This document shows positions 1-9,965 of a stretch of 34,963 nt of DNA, one piece after another. Every line of letters begins with the position of its first letter. Position 1 is the first letter of the stretch. The notes beneath the pieces were generated by a model, which had not been told where the DNA came from, did no database searches, and worked only from the letters and a program-made list of their open reading frames with translations. Both the position numbers and the translations under genes were made by a program. The DNA is from an uncultured Flavobacteriaceae bacterium. GTDB lineage: Bacteria; Bacteroidota; Bacteroidia; Flavobacteriales; Flavobacteriaceae. The DNA lies in contig CALHCJ010000134.1 in NCBI GenBank assembly GCA_937936275.1, positions 1-34,963 on the forward strand. The letters run 5' to 3'.

Positions 1-149
1 TTGTAGGTTAATCTAATTATTTCTTTTCCGTTTTCATCAATTATTTTTTCCTGAGTTAATACACCCTTTTTTATTTCATGGTGCCCTAGATAGGATTTAA
101 CCGATTTTAATAAAACTTTTATACGATAGGATATGTCGTTAAATTCCAT
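1..149 (-). CDS. hypothetical protein, 3'-truncated by window edge (MEFNDISYRIKVLLKSVKSYLGHHEIKKGVLTQEKIIDENGKEIIRLTY...)
   Basis: Open minus-strand frame from ATG at 149 to the window edge (49 codons, no stop); not in the ORF track because it runs off the edge. Confidence 0.45.
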   Translation of the reverse strand, partial: MEFNDISYRIKVLLKSVKSYLGHHEIKKGVLTQEKIIDENGKEIIRLTY

Positions 150-234
150 TCTTTTTGATAATGCACTACAACAATTAGCTAAGAGTACCTTAGTACGCTT
201 AGCCTTTTTAATTGGAGCATTAAAATTCCTACAA

Positions 235-271
235 AAAAGTCCGATTACCAAGATTAGTTGTTCGGACTTTT
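235..271 (-). terminator. Rho-independent terminator downstream of gnd
   Basis: AAAAGTCCGA / TCGGACTTTT perfect 10-bp arms, followed by a T-run when read on the minus strand. Confidence 0.7.
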
Positions 272-297
272 CAACAGCGTACTGATGTAGTTTTCGC

Positions 298-1707
298 TTA
301 GGCTTCCCATTCCGTATGAAAAGTACCTTCTTGATCTAAACGCTCATAGGTATGTGAACCAAAATAGTCACGTTGTGCTTGAATTAAATTCAAAGGCAAA
401 CGACTTGAAGTGTATGCGTCAAAATACGTTAATGAATTAGAGAGTCCTGGTAAGGGTATACCATTGGTTGCTGCGTAAGCAACCAATTCACGAGCAGCCG
501 CTACGGTGCTTTGTACTTTAGAAACAAAAGTGGGCGAAAGTAACAGGTTGGGTAAGTTGCTATCTGCTTTAAAAGCTTCGGTTATATCAGCTAAGAGTCC
601 CGCTCTGATGATACACCCTGCTCGCCAAATTTTAGCGATCTCAGAAATATCAAGGTCATAGCCATATTCTTTTGAGGCATCTGCTAATTGATGCAAACCT
701 TGAGCATAGGTAATGATAAACGAAAAGTATAGTGCTTGTTCAGCAAGCCCTTTTAATTTTTGTTTATCCATGGCAGCAACTGCGGGTCGGTCATACAGTT
801 CATCCGCTTTGATACGTTCCTCTTTTAAGGCTGAGATTTCGCGCATGCTTACGGCAATATCAATCGAAGGTACTGGAATGCCTAAGTCCATAGCGTTTTG
901 GCTGGTCCATTTTCCAGTGCCTTTTTGTTTTGCTTTGTCTAAGATTTTATCTACCAAACGGCCATCACCAAGATCATCCTCTTGTTCAAAAATTTCTGAA
1001 GTGATTTGCACCAAGAAGGATTGTAAGCGTCCGGCATTCCATTGCGCATAGGTTTGGTGGAGTTCATCATTGTTGAAGTGTCCTCCTTTTTTTAGTACAT
1101 CATAAATTTCAGAAGTCAATTGCATGAGTCCGTATTCAATGCCATTGTGTACCATTTTTACATAGTTTCCAGCAGATTTTGGTCCTAAATAGGTCACACA
1201 GGGTTCTCCGTTGTACTTCGCGGAAACCGCTTCGAAAATAGGTTTTACGTGTTGGTAGGCCTCACGATTACCACCAGGCATAATACTTGGCCCCAAGCGA
1301 GCACCTTTGGCACCACCTGAAACACCAGCTCCAAAGAAATGAATGCCTTTGTCTGCTAAATACGCTTCTCTTCGGTCGGTATCGGTAAAGAAAGAATTTC
1401 CACCGTCAATAATAATATCATCTTTATCTAATAGGGGTAAAAGGCTTTCGATCACAGCATCTACCACTTTTCCCGCGGGTACCAACAACATGATTTTTCG
1501 GGGTGTGGACAGCGAATCAACAAATGTTTTTGCCCCCGAACTCGCATTTACTTTTTGTATATCGCCACCTTCTTCAATCAGCGCACTTACTTTTTCTTCA
1601 TCAAGATCATTACCAAAAGCTGAAAACCCGTTATCTGCAACGTTAAGAATAAAATTGCGCCCCATGACGCCTAAACCTACTAATCCGAAATCGTATGTAC
1701 CCTTCAT
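298..1707 (-). CDS. gnd: 6-phosphogluconate dehydrogenase, decarboxylating
   Basis: 469 aa; N-terminal GLVGLGVMGRNFILNVADNGF, IIDGGNSFFTDTDRR, GAGVSGGAKGARLGPSIMPGG, KMVHNGIEYG motifs of the 6PGDH family. Confidence 0.97.
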   Translation of the reverse strand: MKGTYDFGLVGLGVMGRNFILNVADNGFSAFGNDLDEEKVSALIEEGGDIQKVNASSGAKTFVDSLSTPRKIMLLVPAGKVVDAVIESLLPLLDKDDIIIDGGNSFFTDTDRREAYLADKGIHFFGAGVSGGAKGARLGPSIMPGGNREAYQHVKPIFEAVSAKYNGEPCVTYLGPKSAGNYVKMVHNGIEYGLMQLTSEIYDVLKKGGHFNNDELHQTYAQWNAGRLQSFLVQITSEIFEQEDDLGDGRLVDKILDKAKQKGTGKWTSQNAMDLGIPVPSIDIAVSMREISALKEERIKADELYDRPAVAAMDKQKLKGLAEQALYFSFIITYAQGLHQLADASKEYGYDLDISEIAKIWRAGCIIRAGLLADITEAFKADSNLPNLLLSPTFVSKVQSTVAAARELVAYAATNGIPLPGLSNSLTYFDAYTSSRLPLNLIQAQRDYFGSHTYERLDQEGTFHTEWEA

Positions 1708-1846
1708 TTACTGTTATTAATATGAATTAAAAATGTCCTTTCTCAAAAATAAATTAAAATAACGAGAAGGGGTTAAAACTTCATCTAAAGTCGTTGTGAA
1801 ACCTTTTTCTTTTCGATACTTTTAACCTGTAAATAAGAGCAACCCT

Positions 1847-3376
1847 ATGAATATGACAGAAAATCAAATGTTGATTATTTTCGGAGCTTCTGGAGACCTG
1901 ACTGCCCGAAAGTTGATACCCGCTATTTTAAACCTTGCTGTAGACGGTCACTTACCTGATAATTTTGTGGTTTTGGGTGCTAGTCGTAGTGCTTGGTCTG
2001 ACGAAGAGTTTCGTAAAAATGTAGTTTTAGAAAGCAAACATTTGAAAGATGAGATCAAGAAAGATAGTGAGAAGATTATTGATCAATTTGTAGATAAGCT
2101 TTTTTATCATGAATTAAGCGACGATCAAGATTCTGATTACGGACCCTTGAGCGATCGAATTGCCGACTTGAATGAAACGCATCAAACGGATAGCAACTAC
2201 ATTTTCTATCTTTCTGTTCCTCCATCGGCGTATGAGTCGATTTCTAAAGGTTTGCATGAACAAGATTTAGATGACGAAAATGAGGGTTGGCGACGATTGA
2301 TTGTTGAAAAACCTTTTGGTTATAGTTTAGACACTGCAAAAGAACTCAATACTATTCTTCAGCGTTATTTCAAAGAATCTCAAATTTTTAGAATTGATCA
2401 TTACTTGGGTAAGGAAACCGTTCAGAATTTGCTGGTAACTCGTTTTGCGAATAGTATTTTTGAACCACTTTGGAACAGAAATTATATACATCATGTTGAA
2501 ATAACGAATGCCGAAAGCGGCGGCGTAGAAAAAAGAGCCGGTTATTATGATAAATCAGGAGCTTTACGTGATATGTTTCAAAGTCATCTATTACAGATTG
2601 TCGCCTTAATTGTGATGGAACCTCCTTTGAGTGCGGATGCGGAAGAAATTCGAAATGAGAAATTAAAGGCTTTAAAGTCTCTTCGGATTATGACCGATAA
2701 GAAAGTTTTACACGATCATACCATTCGGGCCCAGTACGTGAGCTCTGTGATCAATGGAGAGAAAGTAAAAGGATATCGTGAAGAAGAGGGGGTTGACCCC
2801 AATTCCATAACAGAAACCTATGCAGCCTTAAAGTTTTTTGTAGATAATTGGCGTTGGGCAGATGTTCCTTTTTATGTGCGAACTGCAAAGCGCATGCCTA
2901 CAAAAGTAACTGAAGTTGTCATTCACTTCAAGTCGCCTCACCATCAGATTTTTAAAGATTCGGGTATGACGAATAAAGACAACAAACTGGTCATTCGAAT
3001 TCAACCTGATGAGGGTGTTTTGATAAAATTTGGAGTTAAAGTTCCGGGTCAAGGTTTTAAAGTGGAGCGCGCAAATCTAGATTTCTATTACTCAAGTTTA
3101 ACGGAAACACATGTTATGGAAGCCTACGAGCGTCTTTTGTTAGACGCCATGCAGGGAGATGCTACTTTATATGCGCGAGCAGATGAAGTAGAAGCAGCAT
3201 GGGAGTTTGTAGACCCCATTTTAAACTATTGGAAAACTTCAGATGCAAAGGTCTATGGGTATTCTGCGGGCGTATGGGGTCCTGAAAATGCAGATGAACT
3301 CATTGAAGGTTTAGGCATGTGGCGTAATCCAGGGGAGAATTTAGCGGACGACCCCGGATTCTGTGTAATTTGTTAA
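1847..3376 (+). CDS. zwf: glucose-6-phosphate 1-dehydrogenase
   Basis: 509 aa; N-terminal IFGASGDLTARKLIPA and the active-site motif RIDHYLGKE. Actual start could be ATG 1847 or the in-frame ATG at 1853. Confidence 0.97.
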   Translation: MNMTENQMLIIFGASGDLTARKLIPAILNLAVDGHLPDNFVVLGASRSAWSDEEFRKNVVLESKHLKDEIKKDSEKIIDQFVDKLFYHELSDDQDSDYGPLSDRIADLNETHQTDSNYIFYLSVPPSAYESISKGLHEQDLDDENEGWRRLIVEKPFGYSLDTAKELNTILQRYFKESQIFRIDHYLGKETVQNLLVTRFANSIFEPLWNRNYIHHVEITNAESGGVEKRAGYYDKSGALRDMFQSHLLQIVALIVMEPPLSADAEEIRNEKLKALKSLRIMTDKKVLHDHTIRAQYVSSVINGEKVKGYREEEGVDPNSITETYAALKFFVDNWRWADVPFYVRTAKRMPTKVTEVVIHFKSPHHQIFKDSGMTNKDNKLVIRIQPDEGVLIKFGVKVPGQGFKVERANLDFYYSSLTETHVMEAYERLLLDAMQGDATLYARADEVEAAWEFVDPILNYWKTSDAKVYGYSAGVWGPENADELIEGLGMWRNPGENLADDPGFCVIC

Positions 3377-3423
3377 TAAAACAGGACCTAGAATTTATAC
3401 GCTAGTTAAATTGATCCCCTAGA

Positions 3424-4134
3424 ATGAAAATAAAAACATACAAAACAAAACAAGAAGTTGCTTTAAACTTCTCAAGATATTTAGCCATTTTAATAGCCGC
3501 TAGAGATACGGTGCATATCGCCTTATCTGGTGGCAGTACTCCAAAAATAGTATTCGATGAACTTGCCGCAAATTTTCAAGAGGATATTGATTGGAGCGGT
3601 GTGCATTTGTATTGGGGCGATGAACGCTGTGTAGACCCCACCGATGATGATAGTAATTACAAAATGACGCAGGAGCATTTGATTTCAAAAATTGATATTC
3701 CTGAGAAAAATATTCATCGTATCAAAGGTGAGAATGATCCAGAGCGTGAAGCAAAAAGATATTCGGGTGTATTAGCGACAAATCTCCCTTCAGTGAATGG
3801 CATTCCTCAATTTGACATGGTAATTTTGGGCATGGGTGATGACGGGCATACAGCTTCTATTTTTCCTCATGAGATAAACCTTTGGTATTCCAACCAGTAT
3901 TGTGAGGTAGCCGTTCACCCTGATTCAGGGCAACGGCGTGTTTCTATTACAGGTCAAATTATAAATAATGCTGATTGCGTAGTTTTTTTAGTGACAGGAT
4001 CAAACAAAGCTGAAAAATTCGATGAGATCATAAACCAAAAAGGAGATTATCGAAATTATCCGGCACGTCTCGTAAAGCCGACTTCAGGAAAATTGATATG
4101 GTTTATAGATAAGGATGCCGCCGAAATGGGGTGA
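3424..4134 (+). CDS. pgl: 6-phosphogluconolactonase
   Basis: 236 aa; LSGGSTPK, WGDERCV, GMGDDGHTASIFP motifs; lies directly downstream of zwf. Confidence 0.96.
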   Translation: MKIKTYKTKQEVALNFSRYLAILIAARDTVHIALSGGSTPKIVFDELAANFQEDIDWSGVHLYWGDERCVDPTDDDSNYKMTQEHLISKIDIPEKNIHRIKGENDPEREAKRYSGVLATNLPSVNGIPQFDMVILGMGDDGHTASIFPHEINLWYSNQYCEVAVHPDSGQRRVSITGQIINNADCVVFLVTGSNKAEKFDEIINQKGDYRNYPARLVKPTSGKLIWFIDKDAAEMG

Positions 4135-4309
4135 CGATCTTATTGCTATGGATTTATACTTCGGTTAGAAGTAAATGTAAGCTTTTTAAATTGCTAGGAT
4201 TGGTTCGTAAACATCTACACGATCATCGCAATGTAAAATGCTACAACACTCACGTCCAAATTAATGTTAATTTTTGCTTTAATGCCCTGCGTGTTCGCTC
4301 TGTGCTTAT

Positions 4310-4855
4310 TTACTTCAAGATAATTTTGATGTTCTCTTTATTCAAAAAAGCAATATAGCTTTCTGCATCAAAATTCTTTGCTTCAAACTGGGTATCTCTC
4401 TTAAAAGCTGCTTCTTTTCTAAATTTACTGCGAGCAAAACGACGTATACCCTGATGATCTTCCACCAATAAACCAGGTACTTTCATGCTTTTACCATCTG
4501 AATCTTTAGCGACCATGGTAAAGTAAGATGAATTGCAATGTTTCTTTTTGCCTGTGGTAATGTTCTCGGATTCCACACGAACACCGACTACCATTGAAGT
4601 CCGCCCCGTATAATTTACAGAAGCTTTCAAGGTCAATAATTCACCAACTTCAACAGGTTGCAGGAAATCTACGCGATTCACAGATGCCGTTACGCAATAC
4701 TTTTGAGAATGTTTTGAAGCACATGCAAAAGCAATTTGGTCCATAAGGCTAAGAATGTGGCCACCGTGAATTTTTCCCCCAAAGTTAGAATGGGAGGGGA
4801 GCATCAATTCTGTGATCGAGAGTCGAGATTCGCGTGCGGTTTTAAATTCATCCAT
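4310..4855 (-). CDS. acyl-CoA thioesterase (hotdog fold, YciA/BACH-like)
   Basis: 181 aa; LPSHSNFGGKIHGGHILSLMDQIAFACASKHS, typical of hotdog acyl-CoA hydrolases. Confidence 0.88.
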   Translation of the reverse strand: MDEFKTARESRLSITELMLPSHSNFGGKIHGGHILSLMDQIAFACASKHSQKYCVTASVNRVDFLQPVEVGELLTLKASVNYTGRTSMVVGVRVESENITTGKKKHCNSSYFTMVAKDSDGKSMKVPGLLVEDHQGIRRFARSKFRKEAAFKRDTQFEAKNFDAESYIAFLNKENIKIILK

Positions 4856-4859
4856 GGTA

Positions 4860-5225
4860 TTAATTCCGAATATGAGGTGATTGTTCTTTCTCGACTTCTG
4901 TAACGAAGTACTTCGAATCTCCTAGCCAAAAGAAAGTGGCATAACGTTCGACATAGGTAAGTTTTACATATTGCCCTTGATATTCTTGCAGCTTTTCAAT
5001 CACTTTTTCGTCTTTATCTAATACAGAAAAAGTAAATATCTGGGCCCCTGAAATACCCTGGCTGATTTCGCCTTCCCAAGTTTTCACAAGGACACCTTTA
5101 TTACTGAACTTTATTAATTCTCCTGATCGCGTGCCTTCACTATAGGTGACAAAATAGATAAACGCGTAGTACGCCATGAAAACGGCAATCATACCAAATA
5201 CCCCAATACCTAATACTTTTTTCAT
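4860..5225 (-). CDS. hypothetical membrane-anchored protein
   Basis: 121 aa with one N-terminal TM segment; stop/start overlap with rmuC (5222). Confidence 0.75.
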   Translation of the reverse strand: MKKVLGIGVFGMIAVFMAYYAFIYFVTYSEGTRSGELIKFSNKGVLVKTWEGEISQGISGAQIFTFSVLDKDEKVIEKLQEYQGQYVKLTYVERYATFFWLGDSKYFVTEVEKEQSPHIRN

Positions 5226-6568
5226 AATTCTAATTTAGGTTCTTCAAAATCATCTTCTTGTGCTCGTTTCAAGATCGGCTCAGGAATAGACTTCTTTGCT
5301 TTCGCGCCCATTTTCTTTAATTTCTCAATACTTGTGATAATATTACCGCGTCCCTCTACCAATTTATTCATAGCGCCTTTGTATTCATCTTTCGCATCAT
5401 CCATTTTCTTACCAACCTTCATAAGGTCACCGACAAAACCTTCAAATTTATCATAAAGTGCTCCCGCTTGTCTGGCAATTTCGATAGCATTGCGTTGCTG
5501 TTTTTCATTGTTCCACATACTGTCTATCGTGCGTAAGGTAGCCAATAAAGTAGATGGAGTAACGATTACAATATTCTGCTCAAAAGCCTTGTTATACAAT
5601 GAGTTATCATTATTTATGGCTATAGCAAATGCAGGTTCAATAGGAATGAAGAGTAATACAAAGTCAGGACTTTCCATTTCGTACAAATCTTCATACTTTT
5701 TAGCGGATAGTTGGTCCACATGCCTGCGGAGGGAATTGATATGATCTTTCAGATATTTTGCTTGTAGTTCATCTTCTTCGGCGTTCACATAACGCTCATA
5801 ATCTGTTAGAGAAACTTTAGAATCTACAATCATCTTCTTTCCGTCAGGAAGATTAATAATCACATCGGGAAGCACGCGAGAACCGTCTTCTAAGGTAAAA
5901 CTCTGCTGTACAATATATTCTCTATCTTTTTCTAAACCAGATTTTTCAAGTACACGCTCTAGAACCAATTCACCCCAGTTGCCTTGCATTTTACTATCTC
6001 CCTTAAGGGCTTTAGTCAAATTCTCAGCTTCTTGCGTAATTTTTAAATTTTGTGTTTGAAGGTTTAATAACTGTTCTTTCAGCGCAGAATGAATACTTAT
6101 ATTTTCTTTTTGACTCTCTTCTACCTTCTTTTCGAACAATTGTATTTTCTCATTTAAAGGCGTAAGAATATCTTTGATGTTTTTCTCATTACGCTCAGTA
6201 AATTTTAGACTTTTCTCTTCAAGTATTTTATTCGCAAGGTTTTCAAATTCTTTGGTAAATTTTTCTTGCAGCTTTTCAACTTCTTCCTTTTGTTCTCGGT
6301 TTTTAAGCTGAAGATTTTCCATATCCGCTTGGTAGCGAACAATTTGATTACCCAACTGCTCTTTTTCTGTTTGTAAATGCATTTTGTGCTCCTCACTATC
6401 GCGCAGTCGTTGCTCAAGAATGGTCACATTATTCTGCAATTGCTGTTGCCGTTCTTCCAGTGCGCTCTGACTAGATTCCGTTTTGAGATTTCGGATGTAA
6501 TTCCCTAAAAAATAGCCAATTGCAAGGCAAACTACGCCTATTAAAAGATATATTAAGTATTCGTTCAT
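5222..6568 (-). CDS. rmuC: DNA recombination protein RmuC
   Basis: 448 aa; N-terminal TM plus long coiled coil, then GDSKMQGNWGELVLERVLEKSGL...DVIINLPDGKKMIVDSKVSLTDYERY, the RmuC domain. Confidence 0.94.
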   Translation of the reverse strand: MNEYLIYLLIGVVCLAIGYFLGNYIRNLKTESSQSALEERQQQLQNNVTILEQRLRDSEEHKMHLQTEKEQLGNQIVRYQADMENLQLKNREQKEEVEKLQEKFTKEFENLANKILEEKSLKFTERNEKNIKDILTPLNEKIQLFEKKVEESQKENISIHSALKEQLLNLQTQNLKITQEAENLTKALKGDSKMQGNWGELVLERVLEKSGLEKDREYIVQQSFTLEDGSRVLPDVIINLPDGKKMIVDSKVSLTDYERYVNAEEDELQAKYLKDHINSLRRHVDQLSAKKYEDLYEMESPDFVLLFIPIEPAFAIAINNDNSLYNKAFEQNIVIVTPSTLLATLRTIDSMWNNEKQQRNAIEIARQAGALYDKFEGFVGDLMKVGKKMDDAKDEYKGAMNKLVEGRGNIITSIEKLKKMGAKAKKSIPEPILKRAQEDDFEEPKLEL

Positions 6569-6633
6569 TCGTGTGCTCTAGTGTTCGAAGTAAAGATACA
6601 AGATTGCCTCACAAAAAGAAATAAGCTTTAAGT

Positions 6634-7416
6634 TTACTTTGTAATACGAAAGGTTTCTGTTTGAGCATCGAAGCTTACCGTATCTCTTGGAAACAAGTCA
6701 TTAAATGATCCTTTAGCGATTAGTTCCTTGGGTTTTCCAAAGGGACTAGATGTAGGCTTTAATAAGAGCATCTGATCACAAAGTTGTAAAGACATTTCGA
6801 TTTCATGACTCGTGAATACAATGGTTTTTCCAGTTTCTCTAGCAATGTTTTTCAACAATTTTAAAATCTGCACTTTATGATAGATATCTAAATGCGTAGT
6901 AGGTTCATCCAACAAAATAATGTCAGTATCTTGTGCCAATGCACGAGCAATCATTACACGTTGCAATTGACCATCACTCAATTCAAAGCACTTTTGATGC
7001 TTGAGTTCTTCTAACTGAAGCATCGTTATAACTTCGGTAATTTTAGCTTCGTCTTCTTCAGATAAACTGCCTATCCAATTGGTGTAAGGTTGTCTTCCTA
7101 AAGCAATCAGCTCGTATACCGTTAAGTTTTTAGAAGCACTGGGCTCCGTCAAAACGATGCTAATTTCCGATGCCAGAGCAGTAGTAGTGTAATGCTCTAA
7201 GGATTTACTTTTTAATAAAATTTCACCAGCCAGAGGTCTTTGTAGATTCGCCAAGGTTCGTAGTAGTGTAGATTTTCCAACGCCATTAATTCCGACTATG
7301 GCTACCAACTCGCTGGGGTATACTTCAAAATTAATATGCTGCACCACAACCTTGTCTTTATATCCGATGGAAATGTTCTTTGCAGAAAGTGTAGTATGTG
7401 GCTTTGCCTTGCTCAA
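6634..7416 (-). CDS. ABC transporter ATP-binding protein (FecE/BtuD-type)
   Basis: 260 aa; Walker A GINGVGKST, signature LSDGQLQRVMIARAL, Walker B DIILLDEPTTHLD. Confidence 0.93.
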   Translation of the reverse strand: MSKAKPHTTLSAKNISIGYKDKVVVQHINFEVYPSELVAIVGINGVGKSTLLRTLANLQRPLAGEILLKSKSLEHYTTTALASEISIVLTEPSASKNLTVYELIALGRQPYTNWIGSLSEEDEAKITEVITMLQLEELKHQKCFELSDGQLQRVMIARALAQDTDIILLDEPTTHLDIYHKVQILKLLKNIARETGKTIVFTSHEIEMSLQLCDQMLLLKPTSSPFGKPKELIAKGSFNDLFPRDTVSFDAQTETFRITK

Positions 7417-8444
7417 AATAGCATTTTTTGTTTACGAGTTAGTAACCATATGACCACTGGAGCTCCAATGATTGATGTTATTGCATTGATAGGCAGTACG
7501 TTTGCAGAACTAGGTATTTGCGCAATAAGGTCACAGAGCAACATTAAGATAGCTCCACAAAGCAAAACTGCGGGTACCAACACTTGATGATTGGTGGTAT
7601 TAAAGAGCTGCCGTGCTAAATGAGGCACTGCAAGACCTACAAAAGCAATAGGTCCCGCAAAAGCGGTAATGCTTCCTGCCAATAAAGCTGTTGCAATGAT
7701 AATTATATAACGTGATTTTTGGAGCTGCACGCCCAAGCTCTTTGCATAATTTTCTCCCAAAAGAAGTGCATTTAATGTTTTAATGGATGCAATGCTTAGC
7801 GCAATTCCAATAATTACAATTCCTGATAACAAAGAAACTTGTGACCACGATACGTCTCCGAGACTACCAAAAGACCAATAGACATAGCGTTGCAGTTCTT
7901 CAGAAGTGGTAAAGTAGGAAAGGACACTTACGATTGCCGCGGTAATGCTTCCGAACATTAAACCAATAATTAACAAGGCCATCGTGTCTTTTACTCGCGT
8001 TGCTACCGCAAGAACAACTAGTAATACCAGAAAGCTGCCCGCACTGGCCGCGATTGCTAGAGAAATCGTGTTGATGAGACCAAAGCTTAGTATTCCTGAA
8101 AAAATAGAAGAGCCCATAATCAGTAGTGCGGCACCTAAGCTGGCTCCTGAACTAATCCCTAAAACAAAGGGGCCGGCTAGCGGATTTCGAAAGAGCGTTT
8201 GCATAAGTAATCCACTGAGGGCTAAACCACCGCCTGACAGTATAGCGGTAAGGGCTTTTGGCAAGCGATAACTCCATAGAATATAATTCCATGATTCGTT
8301 TTCTATCTTCCCTGAGAAGAGTTCGCTTAGTACTTGCGTAAAGGGAATGCTCACAGAGCCAAAGCTAATATTTAAAACAAATGATAGCGAAAGTGCCAAA
8401 AGCAAAAAAATAAATGGAATACGATATGAACCAGTTTTTTTCAA
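7413..8444 (-). CDS. FecCD/BtuC-type ABC transporter permease
   Basis: 343 aa polytopic; RLPKALTAILSGGGLALSGLLMQTLFRNPLAGPFVLGISSGASLGA; 4-nt overlap with the ATPase gene. Confidence 0.94.
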   Translation of the reverse strand: MKKTGSYRIPFIFLLLALSLSFVLNISFGSVSIPFTQVLSELFSGKIENESWNYILWSYRLPKALTAILSGGGLALSGLLMQTLFRNPLAGPFVLGISSGASLGAALLIMGSSIFSGILSFGLINTISLAIAASAGSFLVLLVVLAVATRVKDTMALLIIGLMFGSITAAIVSVLSYFTTSEELQRYVYWSFGSLGDVSWSQVSLLSGIVIIGIALSIASIKTLNALLLGENYAKSLGVQLQKSRYIIIIATALLAGSITAFAGPIAFVGLAVPHLARQLFNTTNHQVLVPAVLLCGAILMLLCDLIAQIPSSANVLPINAITSIIGAPVVIWLLTRKQKMLF

Positions 8445-8445
8445 A

Positions 8446-9609
8446 TTATTCTAAGGGCTTAAAAAATACAGGTTGGTGATCTGGTAATAAAGGGGGGTGT
8501 AAAATAGAAATAAGGTCTTTCAACACCAAATCAGGGCGCTGTGGTGCCAGTTCATAATACAACAAACCTCCGGTAGCTCCTCTAGTACTTGAAAATGTAA
8601 AAACCTTTTTGTTTTTAAAAGCATCAAATTGTTGGTAATGTTTACTGGCGGCTAACATGTCTTTGTACGACGTGAATTGAGACGGACCAATCCAAAAATC
8701 AGCATTTTTACCCTGTGCTAAAACACTTTCCCAACTGAGGGATAAACTTCCTGTTTCTAAAGTTTCTTTCCATAGATAATTTGAATTGGCGTCACTTAAA
8801 AACTGAGCAGCCCAACTCTTACCTCCAGGCAGGTACCAAACATCTTTGTACATCGCACCACTTAAAACGGTTGAAATATTTGGAGCAGTTTTTGCGAGAT
8901 TTTTAGTTTTTAAATAGGATGATTCGATATCGTTAAAAATCTTTTTGGCGGTACTTTCTTTTTCAAAAAAAGGAGCAAAAAATTTAATCCATTCCGCTTT
9001 TCCTAAAGGGGTTTCTTCGGTCCAGTCTCCATTGTATACCACAGGAATATTACTTCTTTGTAGGGTTGCATAGGTTTTGTTTTGGCTACTAATACTAAAA
9101 CCTACAATCAATTCAGGATGAAGTTCAATGGTCATTTCTGTATTGATGGCATCATTATTTCCTAGCTCTTTTACGAGTCCTTGATCGATGCGTTTTCTTG
9201 TTTTTTCTGAAGAAACATATTTGGTGTCTGGAAAGCCGACAAGAAGGTCTTCAACTCCCAAGGCCTCTAAAGCTGGTATATGAGTAGTAGAGGTAACGAC
9301 TATATTCTTTACAGGAACGGCAACAATAGCATCATATTCATTTTTGTTTAAGGTGATACTGGCTAGTTTTTCTCTAGGGATTAGCGCATAGGTAAAACTA
9401 GCTTCAGCATTTGGCCAAGGGGATGTAATCTTGATGGTGGTCATTCCATTCGCTGATTTTTCAATGGAAAACCCTTTTGCATACTTAATTTTCTCTGTAT
9501 TAACGAGAATATGATCTGGAAGCGTCTCTTTCTTTTGTGGTTTGCATGACACCAAAAGGAAGAAAAGGATAAGATGAAGAAAACTTTTGAATCGAAATGG
9601 AAATTGCAT
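8446..9609 (-). CDS. ABC transporter substrate-binding lipoprotein (BtuF-like)
   Basis: 387 aa; lipobox LLVSCKPQ; helical-backbone metal receptor features (ALEALGVEDLLVGFPD...); operon with permease and ATPase. B12 substrate inferred from the adjacent cobalamin riboswitch. Confidence 0.9.
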   Translation of the reverse strand: MQFPFRFKSFLHLILFFLLVSCKPQKKETLPDHILVNTEKIKYAKGFSIEKSANGMTTIKITSPWPNAEASFTYALIPREKLASITLNKNEYDAIVAVPVKNIVVTSTTHIPALEALGVEDLLVGFPDTKYVSSEKTRKRIDQGLVKELGNNDAINTEMTIELHPELIVGFSISSQNKTYATLQRSNIPVVYNGDWTEETPLGKAEWIKFFAPFFEKESTAKKIFNDIESSYLKTKNLAKTAPNISTVLSGAMYKDVWYLPGGKSWAAQFLSDANSNYLWKETLETGSLSLSWESVLAQGKNADFWIGPSQFTSYKDMLAASKHYQQFDAFKNKKVFTFSSTRGATGGLLYYELAPQRPDLVLKDLISILHPPLLPDHQPVFFKPLE

Positions 9610-9667
9610 TTTTCAAAAGTAGTATTATTTAATCTTCTGCTTTAAAGATTAAACAAAATGTTTACAT

Positions 9668-9885
9668 TCGCAACGAATTTTGGTTTTTATCACTTTTCAA
9701 AGCGATAAAATTAAAAGGGAATCTGGTGAAAAACCAGAACTGTTCCCGCAACTGTAAGTTTGTGTTGAATTCACTTCTACACCTCATTAATTTGAGATGT
9801 TATTTTCTTCAACGTCACTATCCTTTAAAAACGGATGGGAAGGCCAAATAACATAAAACAAGTCAGGAGACCTGCCAGATTCAAA
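9668..9885 (+). promoter_or_regulatory. cobalamin (AdoCbl) riboswitch upstream of the TonB-dependent receptor
   Basis: Core motifs AAAAGGGAATCTGGTGAAAAACCAGAACTGTTCCCGCAACTGTAAG (B12-box region) and AGTCAGGAGACCTGCC in correct order on the + strand, ~80 nt upstream of the receptor ATG. Ends are approximate. Confidence 0.93.
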
Positions 9886-9965
9886 CAACGAATGTTAAAC
9901 TTTCGGGATAAAAGTTTTGCGTATGGGGACAGACATATCGTATACCCGTTTTTGAATGAATTGAA

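Noticed and set aside
713-1720. Two + strand ORFs (112 and 125 aa) opposite gnd
   Set aside because: Antisense shadow ORFs of a strongly conserved gene with no independent motifs.
4131-4358. 75-aa + strand ORF after pgl
   Set aside because: Overlaps the pgl stop, has no recognisable domain, low-complexity composition, and runs into the convergent thioesterase gene; likely spurious.
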